13,975 nucleotides of DNA. Source: Kutzneria sp035492655 (GTDB lineage: Bacteria > Actinomycetota > Actinomycetes > Mycobacteriales > Pseudonocardiaceae). Every line of letters begins with the position of its first letter. Positions within the stretch are counted from its first letter, which is position 1. The DNA lies in assembly GCA_035492655.1 (NCBI GenBank), contig DATJJB010000126.1, positions 1-13,975 on the forward strand, given 5' to 3'. The notes under the pieces were generated by a model. The model saw only the letters and a list, made by a program, of their open reading frames with translations. It had not been told where the DNA came from and did not search any database. Made by a program: the position numbers and the translations under genes. Below, piece by piece: positions 7,231 to 13,257 of the stretch.

Positions 7231-7302
7231 GTGAGCGAGCTTGCGAGCGAGCAATCGAACACAGTAGCGGCGCTCGCGCGGCCGACGAAGGAGGCGGCGT
7301 GA
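7231..7302 (+). CDS. 23-residue micro-ORF, translationally coupled to the next gene
   Basis: GTG at 7231 is preceded by GAGGAGG (7219-7225, 5-base spacing) and followed by 23 sense codons ending in TGA (7300-7302). The stop overlaps the GTG of the next gene as GTGA (7299-7302), and the downstream ribosome-binding site AAGGAGG (7288-7294) lies within its last codons. The peptide begins MSELASEQ and is mostly Ala/Glu/Ser with no transmembrane or secretion signal. This is the layout of a coupled leader peptide. Its opening bases, with GAGCGAG directly repeated, also resemble a frequently reused gene-start motif in actinomycetes, so it could be a by-product of such a motif rather than a functional peptide. 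Confidence 0.45.
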   Translation: MSELASEQSNTVAALARPTKEAA

Positions 7303-7802
7303 GCGAGCCCGAGCGGGCGTTGTTGAGCCCGCCCAAGCGGAGCGGCGCGCCGCGGTCGTCGGCCAAGGTGATGATGGCCGCCGCCGGGGTCGTGGTGGCG
7401 ACCGCGTTCGCCTCGGTGGCCACCATGGCGGCCGGGCAGGGCGCGACCCCGCAGTCGCAGAACCAGAACGTGGACCCGGCCTCGCAGCAGCTCGGCGGCA
7501 CGACACGGACCACCGACGCCAACGGCGACACCACCAGCGACACCAGCGACACCACGAGCAGCAGCTCGTCGACCAGCGCCTCGTCGACGTCGAAGACCAC
7601 CACGTCCAAGACGACCACGACGACGGCGAAGGAAGGCGGCAGCAACCCGCCCGGGGGCACCACGCCGATCACCCAGCCGGGCGGCGGCGGCACGACGTCG
7701 CCGGAGCACACGACGACGACCACCACCACGACGACCACGACTCCGCCGCCGAGCTCGACGACAACGACGACGAGTCCCCCGGCGGGCAACCCGCCGGCCT
7801 GA
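7299..7802 (+). CDS. Small single-pass membrane protein with Ser/Thr-rich outer domain, unknown function
   Basis: A 167-residue protein with a basic cytoplasmic start of about 24 residues, one transmembrane helix (about 25-46, VMMAAAGVVVATAFASVATM) and an outer part that is almost entirely Ser/Thr/Pro/Gly low complexity, including a run of 12 threonines. The GTG start has AAGGAGG four bases upstream. I recognise no enzymatic domain. Thr/Pro-rich outer tails of this kind are often wall-spanning or O-mannosylated in actinomycetes, but nothing in the sequence proves that. It lies 180 bases after the CAP-domain gene on the same strand, shares the Thr-rich style and has its own candidate promoter. 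Its TGA directly abuts the stop of the converging PhoU-like gene. Confidence 0.75.
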   Translation: MSEPERALLSPPKRSGAPRSSAKVMMAAAGVVVATAFASVATMAAGQGATPQSQNQNVDPASQQLGGTTRTTDANGDTTSDTSDTTSSSSSTSASSTSKTTTSKTTTTTAKEGGSNPPGGTTPITQPGGGGTTSPEHTTTTTTTTTTTPPPSSTTTTTSPPAGNPPA

Positions 7803-7826
7803 TCAGGCCGCGAGCCCGCCGCGGGC
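7781..7826. terminator. Cluster of hairpins spanning two abutting stop codons
   Basis: Three inverted repeats stand in line: GGCGGG/CCCGCC (7781-7786 and 7790-7795, 3-base loop), the 16-bp perfect palindrome whose half is CGGCCTGA (7795-7810), and GCCCGC/GCGGGC (7814-7819 and 7821-7826). The palindrome contains both stop codons, as TGATCA. No intergenic DNA exists between the converging genes, so this coding-embedded structure is the only visible candidate terminator for either. Confidence 0.5.
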
Positions 7827-8411
7827 GATGACGCTCGTGCGGCGGGCCAGCGCGACCGCGTGGTCGGCGAACCGCTCGTAGTTCTGGCTCAGCACGGTGG
7901 CGTCCACCGCGGTGGCGATGCCGTGCGGCCAGTCCTCCCGCGTCACGGTGTTGAACACCGCCCGGTGCAGGTCGTCCATGATGTCGTCGCTGGCGTCCAG
8001 GAAGGCTGCCAGCTCCGGATCGCCGGTGCGGATCACCTGTTCCGCCGTGTTGGCCAGGGTGATCGCCAGCTGGCCCATGTCCGCGAACGGGACGCGCAGC
8101 TCGGCCGGCAGCACGTGGGCCGGATGGCGCCGGCGGGCCGCTCTCGCGATGTGCAGCGCCAGATCCCCCATGCGCTCCAACGCATCCACCGCGTGCACCG
8201 CCGTCAGGACCACGCGCAGATCCGTGGCCGCCAGCAGGTGTTCCTCGCACTCGGCCCGGGCGCGGGCCAGCGCGGCATCGCCCGTGATGACCTTCTCCGC
8301 CATCGACCGGTCGGCGTCCAGCAGCGCGACGCTCGCGTGCTGCATGGCGTCGCCGACCTGGCGGCACAGGTCGGCCAACCGGTCCAGCCGACGGTGCTTG
8401 ACCTTGCCCAC
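7803..8411 (-). CDS. PhoU-like phosphate-signalling protein
   Basis: A 202-residue all-helical protein made of two PhoU repeats. Each carries the characteristic acidic motif on its last helix: ALERMGD (78-83 region, E79 and D83) and NYERFADHA (E179 and D183); in known PhoU proteins such residues bind metal. PhoU proteins damp the PhoR/PhoP phosphate-starvation response and the Pst transporter, and affect persistence. Here no pst, phoR or phoP gene is adjacent, so this is either a stand-alone copy or a diverged homologue; the symbol phoU is withheld for that reason. The GTG start has no convincing ribosome-binding site but has TAACCT 7 bases upstream, so it is probably leaderless. Confidence 0.85.
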   Translation of the reverse strand: MGKVKHRRLDRLADLCRQVGDAMQHASVALLDADRSMAEKVITGDAALARARAECEEHLLAATDLRVVLTAVHAVDALERMGDLALHIARAARRRHPAHVLPAELRVPFADMGQLAITLANTAEQVIRTGDPELAAFLDASDDIMDDLHRAVFNTVTREDWPHGIATAVDATVLSQNYERFADHAVALARRTSVIARGGLAA

Positions 8412-8418
8412 CTCACCG

Positions 8419-8424
8419 AGGTTA
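8419..8424 (-). promoter_or_regulatory. Candidate -10 (TAACCT) for a leaderless PhoU-like gene
   Basis: On the minus strand TAACCT fits TANNNT and ends 7 bases before the GTG at 8411, placing the transcript start at or next to the start codon. TTGACG lies only 6 bases further upstream (8436-8431), too near to be its -35. Confidence 0.4.
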
Positions 8425-8526
8425 GGCGCGCGTCAACGCAGTGGGCCGCTGTCACCGAAACCTTGACGCGGCCCGAACGCGCGGTGCCGGGCCGACCGCT
8501 GGCGGACGGCCGGCCCGGGTTCCGCA

Positions 8527-8544
8527 CCACCCCCGTGGGGGTGG
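8527..8544 (-). terminator. G/C hairpin just after the 76-residue protein gene
   Basis: CCACCCCC (8527-8534) and GGGGGTGG (8537-8544) form a stem of 7-8 pairs 4 bases past the stop codon of the leftward gene at 8549. There is no U-tract. The remaining bases toward the PhoU-like gene (8425-8526) hold G/C-rich partial dyads (for example CCGGGCCG with CGGCCCGG) and no ORF I can support. Confidence 0.55.
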
Positions 8545-8548
8545 AATC

Positions 8549-8779
8549 TCAGGCGGCCCCGCCGCTGTTGGCGATCCACTGGCCGCCGGTCTGCCTGGCC
8601 TGCTTGCGGGCCTCCAGCAACGCGGAGATGACCAGGTCGACCTCCTCGTCGGAGAGGAACGCGACCTCGCCCGGGGGCGCCTGCAGCACCACCTTGTCGC
8701 CAGCAGACCACACGCGCAGTGCCCGGCGCTTCTTGCCGAACCCGAGACAGGACACCTCGTGGCCCTCTGGTGAGCTCAT
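8549..8779 (-). CDS. Small conserved-looking protein of unknown function (76 residues)
   Basis: The ATG at 8779 is preceded by GGGAGGAG with 6-base spacing, the best ribosome-binding site in the window, so the gene is very likely real and the longer reading from 8875 is wrong. The protein begins MSSPEGHEVSCLGFG, has a basic patch KKRRALRVW (16-24), a beta-rich middle (GDKVVLQAPPGEVAFL) and an acidic-to-amphipathic helix (SDEEVDLVISALLEARKQAR, 43-62). A tail rich in Gly/Ala ends it. There is no signal peptide or membrane segment, so it is cytoplasmic. I do not recognise the family. It stands alone, between its own hairpin downstream and a structured leader upstream. Confidence 0.75.
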   Translation of the reverse strand: MSSPEGHEVSCLGFGKKRRALRVWSAGDKVVLQAPPGEVAFLSDEEVDLVISALLEARKQARQTGGQWIANSGGAA

Positions 8780-8794
8780 GGCCAACTCCTCCCT

Positions 8795-8846
8795 GCGAGA
8801 GGCTGGTCGTCGCGGCCGCGATCCTGGGGGTAGCCGCGCCTCTCGC
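8795..8846 (-). promoter_or_regulatory. Structured 5' leader (9-bp stem) before the 76-residue protein gene
   Basis: Minus-strand arms GCGAGAGGC (8846-8838) and its complement (8803-8795) pair perfectly around a 34-base loop that contains the self-complementary CGCGGCCGCG (8811-8820). The structure ends one base before the GGGAGGAG ribosome-binding site. A weak -10, TATGTT (8864-8859), would start the transcript just before it. It matches no riboswitch family I can name. Confidence 0.4.
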
Positions 8847-9321
8847 ACGATCACGTAGAACATAGGTGTACGCACCGCAGTTGTTACGCACTCTAACTGT
8901 CGAGTTTGCGTCCAAACGGGTGATGTTGTGTCAGCAAACAGGACAAGTTGTCACCATTTGTAAAGGTGGTAGCGCCGTCAACTAGATCACCCTGCGCTGT
9001 CGATCGCCCATCCGGCGTCACTCCGCCACCCCGGGCTCCGTTCGGCCGCACCGGTCGTCTGCACGTGCAGACGACTCGGCATAGCCGACCGCAGTCAGCC
9101 GATCACAACGAGCACACTCCACACATCACGCAGGCCGCTGGCCGCATGGAGCCCCAGAAAAATGACACGGCCCGTCGGCGGCCGTCGGGTCGACCTTCTT
9201 CGGTCGACGGGGCTGTGGCACTCACTGAATCCACTGCAGCAGGGACACATCGTGGCTCGCGCCATCCCCCACACCCACGGCTCCGCCGAAAACACCTCTC
9301 TCGTCGCCACACCCTTTCCGC
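8847..9321. other. Long intergenic region with multiple dyads, no supported gene
   Basis: About 475 bases, less G/C-rich than the rest between 8860 and 8990. Visible structure: GTTTG/CAAAC (8904-8908 and 8913-8917), GACAA-G-TTGTC (8942-8952), CACC/GGTG around an A/T core (about 8952-8970), the 22-bp palindrome at 9054-9075 listed separately, TCGGC/GCCGA (9076-9080 and 9084-9088), and GTCGACC/GGTCGAC (9189-9195 and 9202-9208). Open frames crossing it lack ribosome-binding sites and family resemblance. Confidence 0.6.
9054..9075. promoter_or_regulatory. 22-bp perfect palindrome, candidate distal operator of the toxin-antitoxin operon
   Basis: Half-site GTCGTCTGCAC followed directly by its exact complement. 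It shares the frame T-x-GTCTG-N6-CAGAC-x-A with the palindrome on the antitoxin promoter about 270 bp to the right, at the same total length. A 5-bp hairpin (TCGGC-ATA-GCCGA) follows at once (9076-9088). Its role is inferred from this resemblance only. Confidence 0.55.
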
Positions 9322-9349
9322 TACAATCTGGTCTGTCTAGACAGACCAG
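9322..9349 (+). promoter_or_regulatory. Promoter -10 and 22-bp palindromic operator of the toxin-antitoxin operon
   Basis: TACAAT (9322-9327) is a good -10 for the antitoxin gene; the -35 is not clear. Immediately after it lies a perfect 22-bp palindrome (half-site CTGGTCTGTCT, 9328-9338, then its complement to 9349) with TCTAGA at its centre. The expected transcript start near 9334 falls inside it, so a bound protein would block initiation. Phd/YefM antitoxins are known to bind such palindromes and repress their own operon. Confidence 0.75.
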
Positions 9350-9359
9350 GGAGGCGGAG

Positions 9360-9623
9360 ATGAGTCGTCACTGGCAGCTGCAGGAGGCCAAGCAGCGGTT
9401 CAGCGAGCTGATCAGATCCGTCGAGGTCGACGGACCGCAGTTCGTGACCCGACACGGTGCGGAGGTCGCCGTGGTCATCGACATCGCGGAGTACCGGCGG
9501 CTCAAGGGCGACAGCGGCATGGACTTCAAGGACTTCCTGCTCTCCGGGCCTCGGGTGGACGACCTGGAGATCCATCGGTCGAGCGAGCCCACGCGCGACG
9601 TCGACCTCGGCGAGGTCTGGTGA
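9360..9623 (+). CDS. Type II antitoxin, Phd/YefM family
   Basis: An 87-residue antitoxin. The N-terminal ~52 residues carry the Phd/YefM DNA-binding fold, with WQLQEAKQRFSELI (5-18) and the strand-turn segment GPQFVTRHGAEVAVVIDIAEYRRL. The acidic C-terminal third (from DFKDFLLSGP) should wrap the toxin's active site. ATG 9360 is chosen over the longer frame from 9162 because GGGAGG stands just before it and the family starts here. It overlaps the toxin gene by GTGA, giving coupled translation. By family knowledge it neutralises the toxin and represses the operon through the palindrome just upstream. Confidence 0.9.
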   Translation: MSRHWQLQEAKQRFSELIRSVEVDGPQFVTRHGAEVAVVIDIAEYRRLKGDSGMDFKDFLLSGPRVDDLEIHRSSEPTRDVDLGEVW

Positions 9624-10048
9624 GTCACCTGCTCGACACCAATGTGTTGTCGGAGACCCGCAGGAGGCAACCGGATCCTGGCGTGCTGGCCTGGCTCGCG
9701 ACGGTGCGACCGAATGAGCTGTTCGTCAGCGTGCTGGTGATCGGTGAGCTTCGCGCCGGCGTCGACCGGCTCGCCCGCCGGGATGCCGTGCAGGCAGATG
9801 CCTTGGGCCGGTGGCTCGAACAGTTGACGACCGTGTACGAGGATCGCATCGTGCCGATCACCCTGGAGATCGCGCAGGAGTGGGGCCGACTGAACGTGCC
9901 GGACCGGCTGCCGGCCATCGATGGTCTGCTGGCGGCCACCGCGCTGGTCAACGACTGGACGCTGGTCACCCGCAACACCGCCGACGTCGAGTCGACGGGT
10001 GTCCGGCTGCTCAATCCGTTCGGCGCCCCTCAGCTCTCGAAGCGGTAG
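9620..10048 (+). CDS. PIN-domain ribonuclease toxin, FitB/VapC type
   Basis: A 142-residue PIN-domain protein. Acidic metal-binding residues are present in order: D6 (LLDTNVLSE), E43 (VIGELRAG), D101 (PAIDGLLAATA) and D122 (VTRNTADVE). With Mg or Mn these form the RNase centre; known VapC toxins cut tRNA or rRNA to halt translation, but the target here cannot be read from sequence. The LLDTNVLSE...PDPGVLAWL opening is of the FitB subgroup. All catalytic acids are intact, so the toxin should be active. The last six residues and the stop lie on the opposite strand of the end of kdpE (19-base overlap), and the tail after LLNPF is probably an extension gained from that junction. Confidence 0.92.
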   Translation: MSHLLDTNVLSETRRRQPDPGVLAWLATVRPNELFVSVLVIGELRAGVDRLARRDAVQADALGRWLEQLTTVYEDRIVPITLEIAQEWGRLNVPDRLPAIDGLLAATALVNDWTLVTRNTADVESTGVRLLNPFGAPQLSKR

Positions 10049-10713
10049 CCCATGCCGGGTTCGGTGAGCAGGTGGCGGGGGCGGGAGGGCTCGGGTTCGA
10101 GCTTGCGGCGGAGCTGCGCCAGGTAGACGCGCAGGTAGTGGGACTCGGTGGCGTACTGGGGACCCCAGACGTCCTGGAGGAGCTGCTTCTGGGCGACCAG
10201 GCGGCCGCGGTTGCGGACGAGGACCTCGAGAACGCCCCACTCGGTGGGGGTGAGGTGGACCTCGGAGCCGTTGCGGTGGACCTTCTTGGCGGCCAGGTCG
10301 ACGGTGAAGGACGAGGTCTCGACGACGGCCTCCTCGCCGTCGGCGGCGGAGGAGGCGGAGCGGCGGACGGCGGCGCGGAGGCGGGCCAGCAGCTCGTCCA
10401 TGCCGAAGGGCTTGGTGACGTAGTCGTCGGCCCCGGCGTCGAGGGCCTCGACCTTGTCGGACGAGTCGGTACGGGCCGACAGCACGAGAATGGGCACGGT
10501 GGTCCAACCGCGAAGACCGGCGATGACGTCGGTGCCGTCGAGGTCGGGCAGGCCGAGGTCCAGCACGACGACGTCGGGCTTGGTCTCGGCGGCGGCGCGC
10601 AGCGCGCTGGCGCCGTCGTGGGCGGTCAGGACCTGGTAGCCCCGGGCGGACAGGTTGATCCGCAGCGCCCGGACGATCTGCGGCTCGTCGTCGACGACCA
10701 ACACCTTGGTCAT
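10030..10713 (-). CDS. kdpE: KdpE, OmpR-family response regulator of potassium transport
   Basis: A 227-residue two-component response regulator. The receiver domain (1-120) has the acidic pocket D8/D9, phosphate-accepting D52 (VVLDLGLPD), S79 and K101. The C-terminal winged helix (about 130-227) has LTPTEWGVLEVLVRNRGRLV and the recognition segment SHYLRVYLAQLRRKLE typical of KdpE. When phosphorylated by KdpD it activates the kdp transport genes under potassium limitation or osmotic stress. Its ATG overlaps the kdpD stop codon (ATGA), so the two are coupled. It is the last gene of the operon. No terminator follows; its 3' end runs into the toxin gene on the other strand. Confidence 0.95.
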   Translation of the reverse strand: MTKVLVVDDEPQIVRALRINLSARGYQVLTAHDGASALRAAAETKPDVVVLDLGLPDLDGTDVIAGLRGWTTVPILVLSARTDSSDKVEALDAGADDYVTKPFGMDELLARLRAAVRRSASSAADGEEAVVETSSFTVDLAAKKVHRNGSEVHLTPTEWGVLEVLVRNRGRLVAQKQLLQDVWGPQYATESHYLRVYLAQLRRKLEPEPSRPRHLLTEPGMGYRFES

Positions 10714-13238
10714 GCCATTTCCTCCTTGGCCGGCAACGAGATCACCACGGTCAGCCCGCCACCGGGCGTGTCCTCGGCGGTAATGGTCCCGCCCATGGCC
10801 TCGGTGAACCCCTTCGCCACGCTCAACCCCAGTCCGACCCCGCTGGTCGCGTCCCGGTCCCCCAACCGCTGGAACGGCTGGAACAGCGCGTCGCCGGCCC
10901 CCTTGGGCAGGCCACGGCCCCGGTCGACGACCCGCAGCTCCACCTGCGCGGCATGGGCGCTGGCCCGGACCTCGACGGCGGGCTCGCCGTTGACGCTGCT
11001 CCCGGGCCGGCCGTGCCGCAAGGCGTTGTCGATCACGTTGGCCACCACCCGTTCCAGCAGCCCGGGATCGGCCTGCACGAGCGGCAGCCGCTCGTCCACG
11101 TCGACCAGCACGTGCCGGCGGTCGTCGATGCCGGACATGGCCAGGGCGACCACCTCGTCGTAGGCCACGGCCCGCAGCTGCGGCTGCACGGCCCCGGTGG
11201 CCAGCCGCGAGGAGTCGAGCAGGTTGTCGACGAGCCCGGCGAGCCGGTCGGCGGACTCCTCGACGGTGGCGAGCAGCTCGCCCGTGTCCTCCTCGGACAG
11301 GTGCAGCTCCCGATCACGCAGACTGCCGGCGGCGGCCTTGATCGACGTCAATGGCGTACGAAGGTCGTGGCCCACGGCGGAAAGCAGGGCGGTGCGCAGC
11401 TCGGTGGTCTCGGCCCGGCGCTGGGCGTCGGCGGTCTGGGCGGCCATCCGCTGCTGCCGCAACGCCAGCAGCGCCTGCCCGGCGGCGGCTTCGAGAGCCC
11501 GCCGGTCGGCGGCCTGCAAAGCCTTGCCCCGCAACGCGAGGTGCACCTCGGGCGTCACGGGAACGTCCACATCGGCCTCATCGGGGTCGTCGCACGGCTT
11601 GGGGCCGACGCAGGCGACCCGCTCCCACTTGCCGTGCTTGTGCTCGAGCAGCGCCACCGACGTGAGCCCGAAGTTCTCCCGCACCTTCTCCAGCAGCCGC
11701 ACCAACGGATACGGGCTGGTGAGCACGGTCCGCGCGTACGAGGCGAGCAGCGCGGCCTCGGTCCGCGCCCGGGCGGCCTGCTCGGCCCGGCGGGCGGCCC
11801 GGTCCACCACCAGCGCCACCATCACGGCCACGATCACCATGGCGATCAACGTGATCACGTTCTCGCCGTCGGCGATGGTCAGCGAGTACAGCGGCGGCGT
11901 GAAGAAGAAGTTGAGCAGCCCGGCGGACAGCGCCGCGGCGACCACGGCCGGCCCGATGCCGCCGACCAGCGCCACGATCACGGTGGCCAGGAAGTAGTCC
12001 ACGGTGTCGGTCGACACGGTGATGGTGCCGTGCAGCAGCACGCCGATGCCGGTGGCCAGGGCCGGCAGCAGCAGCGACAGGCCCCAGCCGAGCAGCTGAC
12101 GCTGCGGGGTCAGCGAACTGCGGCTCCACTTGAACCGCCAGCCTCGGGTGGCCTCGCTGTGCGTGACCATGTGCACGTCGATCGGCCCGGACTCCTGCAC
12201 GGTGATCGCGCCGATGCCCTCCTCGAACAGCCGCGCGACCCGGGACCGCCGAGACGTGCCGAGCACGAGCTGCGTGGCGTTCACGCCGCGGGCGAAGTCG
12301 AGCAGCGCGGTCGGCACGTCGTCGCCGACCACGGTGTGGAAGGTCGCGCCGACGTCGTCGGCCAGCCGCCGGTACTTCGCCACCTTGTCGGCCGGCGCGC
12401 CGCGCAGCCCGTCGCCGCGCAGGATGTGCAGCACGAGCAGCTCGGCTCCGGACCGGGTGGCGATCCGCCGGGCCCGCCGGATCAGCGTCTCGCTCTCCGG
12501 CCCGGCGGTGATCGCCACCACCACCCGTTCCCTGGTCTCCCAGGTCTCGGTGATCTGCTGCTCGGACCGGTACCGCTGCAGCGCCACGTCGACCTGGTCG
12601 GCCACCCACAGCAGGGCCAGCTCGCGCAGCGCGGTCAGGTTGCCGACCCGGAAGTAGTTGCCCAGCGCGGCATCGATCTTGCGGGCCGGGTAGACGTTGC
12701 CGTGGGCCAGCCGTCGGCGCAGCGCCTCCGGCGTGATGTCGACCAGCTCGATCTGCTCGGCCGAGCGCACGAACTGGTCCGGCACGGTCTCGTGCTGGGC
12801 GATGCCGGTGATCCGCTCGACCACGTCGTTGAGGCTCTCCAGGTGCTGCACGTTGACCGTGGACAGCACGTCGATGCCGGCGTCGAGCAGCTCCTCGATG
12901 TCCTGCCAGCGCTTGTCGTTGCGCGAGCCGGGCACGTTGGTGTGGGCCAGCTCGTCGACCAGCGCGACCTCGGGCCTGCGGGCCAGGATCGCGTCCACGT
13001 CCATCTCGTCGAATTCGAGGCCGCGGTGGGTGAGGTGCCGGCGCGGCACGATCGCCAGGCCCTCGACCAGCTCCGCCGTCTTCTCCCGGCCGTGGGTCTC
13101 GACCAGCCCGACGACGACGTCGGTGCCGCGGTCGGCGCGGCGGCGCGCCTCGCCGAGCATCGCGAAGGTCTTGCCGACCCCTGGCGCTGCCCCGAGGTAG
13201 ATGCGCAGCTCGCCGCGCCGCGGTGTGTCCGGTTGCAC
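10710..13238 (-). CDS. kdpD: KdpD, potassium/turgor sensor histidine kinase
   Basis: An 842-residue membrane kinase with full KdpD layout. The N-terminal KdpD domain (about 8-218) has Walker A GAAPGVGKT (16-24) and the VDELAHTNVPGSRNDKRWQD signature. A universal-stress-like domain follows (about 237-360, with VLGTSRRSR near 325-333). Four membrane helices lie between about 383 and 478, and a GAF-like region at about 500-595. The kinase core has H624 in GHDLRTPLTS, N-box N734/N738, DRGRG (772-776) and GVGLGLSVAKG (800-810). It senses potassium and turgor and phosphorylates or dephosphorylates KdpE. The GTG start lies 19 bases after the kdpC stop and only a weak ribosome-binding site is seen. 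No domain is missing. Confidence 0.96.
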   Translation of the reverse strand: MQPDTPRRGELRIYLGAAPGVGKTFAMLGEARRRADRGTDVVVGLVETHGREKTAELVEGLAIVPRRHLTHRGLEFDEMDVDAILARRPEVALVDELAHTNVPGSRNDKRWQDIEELLDAGIDVLSTVNVQHLESLNDVVERITGIAQHETVPDQFVRSAEQIELVDITPEALRRRLAHGNVYPARKIDAALGNYFRVGNLTALRELALLWVADQVDVALQRYRSEQQITETWETRERVVVAITAGPESETLIRRARRIATRSGAELLVLHILRGDGLRGAPADKVAKYRRLADDVGATFHTVVGDDVPTALLDFARGVNATQLVLGTSRRSRVARLFEEGIGAITVQESGPIDVHMVTHSEATRGWRFKWSRSSLTPQRQLLGWGLSLLLPALATGIGVLLHGTITVSTDTVDYFLATVIVALVGGIGPAVVAAALSAGLLNFFFTPPLYSLTIADGENVITLIAMVIVAVMVALVVDRAARRAEQAARARTEAALLASYARTVLTSPYPLVRLLEKVRENFGLTSVALLEHKHGKWERVACVGPKPCDDPDEADVDVPVTPEVHLALRGKALQAADRRALEAAAGQALLALRQQRMAAQTADAQRRAETTELRTALLSAVGHDLRTPLTSIKAAAGSLRDRELHLSEEDTGELLATVEESADRLAGLVDNLLDSSRLATGAVQPQLRAVAYDEVVALAMSGIDDRRHVLVDVDERLPLVQADPGLLERVVANVIDNALRHGRPGSSVNGEPAVEVRASAHAAQVELRVVDRGRGLPKGAGDALFQPFQRLGDRDATSGVGLGLSVAKGFTEAMGGTITAEDTPGGGLTVVISLPAKEEMA

Positions 13239-13257
13239 GTTGCTCAGTCTGCCCTGA

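Noticed and set aside
7139..7789. Leftward frame with long valine runs
   Set aside because: It is the complement of the Thr codon tracts in the rightward membrane-protein gene; no ribosome-binding site.
8431..8457. Possible PHO box (GTCAACG and GTCACCG) before the PhoU-like gene
   Set aside because: The two units are 19 bases apart, not the 11 expected for PhoP direct repeats.
9182..9210. GTCGACC/GGTCGAC hairpin as a terminator
   Set aside because: No gene ends near it on either strand and no T-run follows; kept only as a dyad in the intergenic description.
8948..9340. Possible gene of 130 codons in the intergenic region (and leftward frames 9095-9312)
   Set aside because: No ribosome-binding site, low-complexity Arg/Pro/His content, and it runs over both palindromes.
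9162..9359. Longer N-terminus for the antitoxin
   Set aside because: It would translate through the promoter and palindromic operator; the family begins at the ATG at 9360, which has its own ribosome-binding site.
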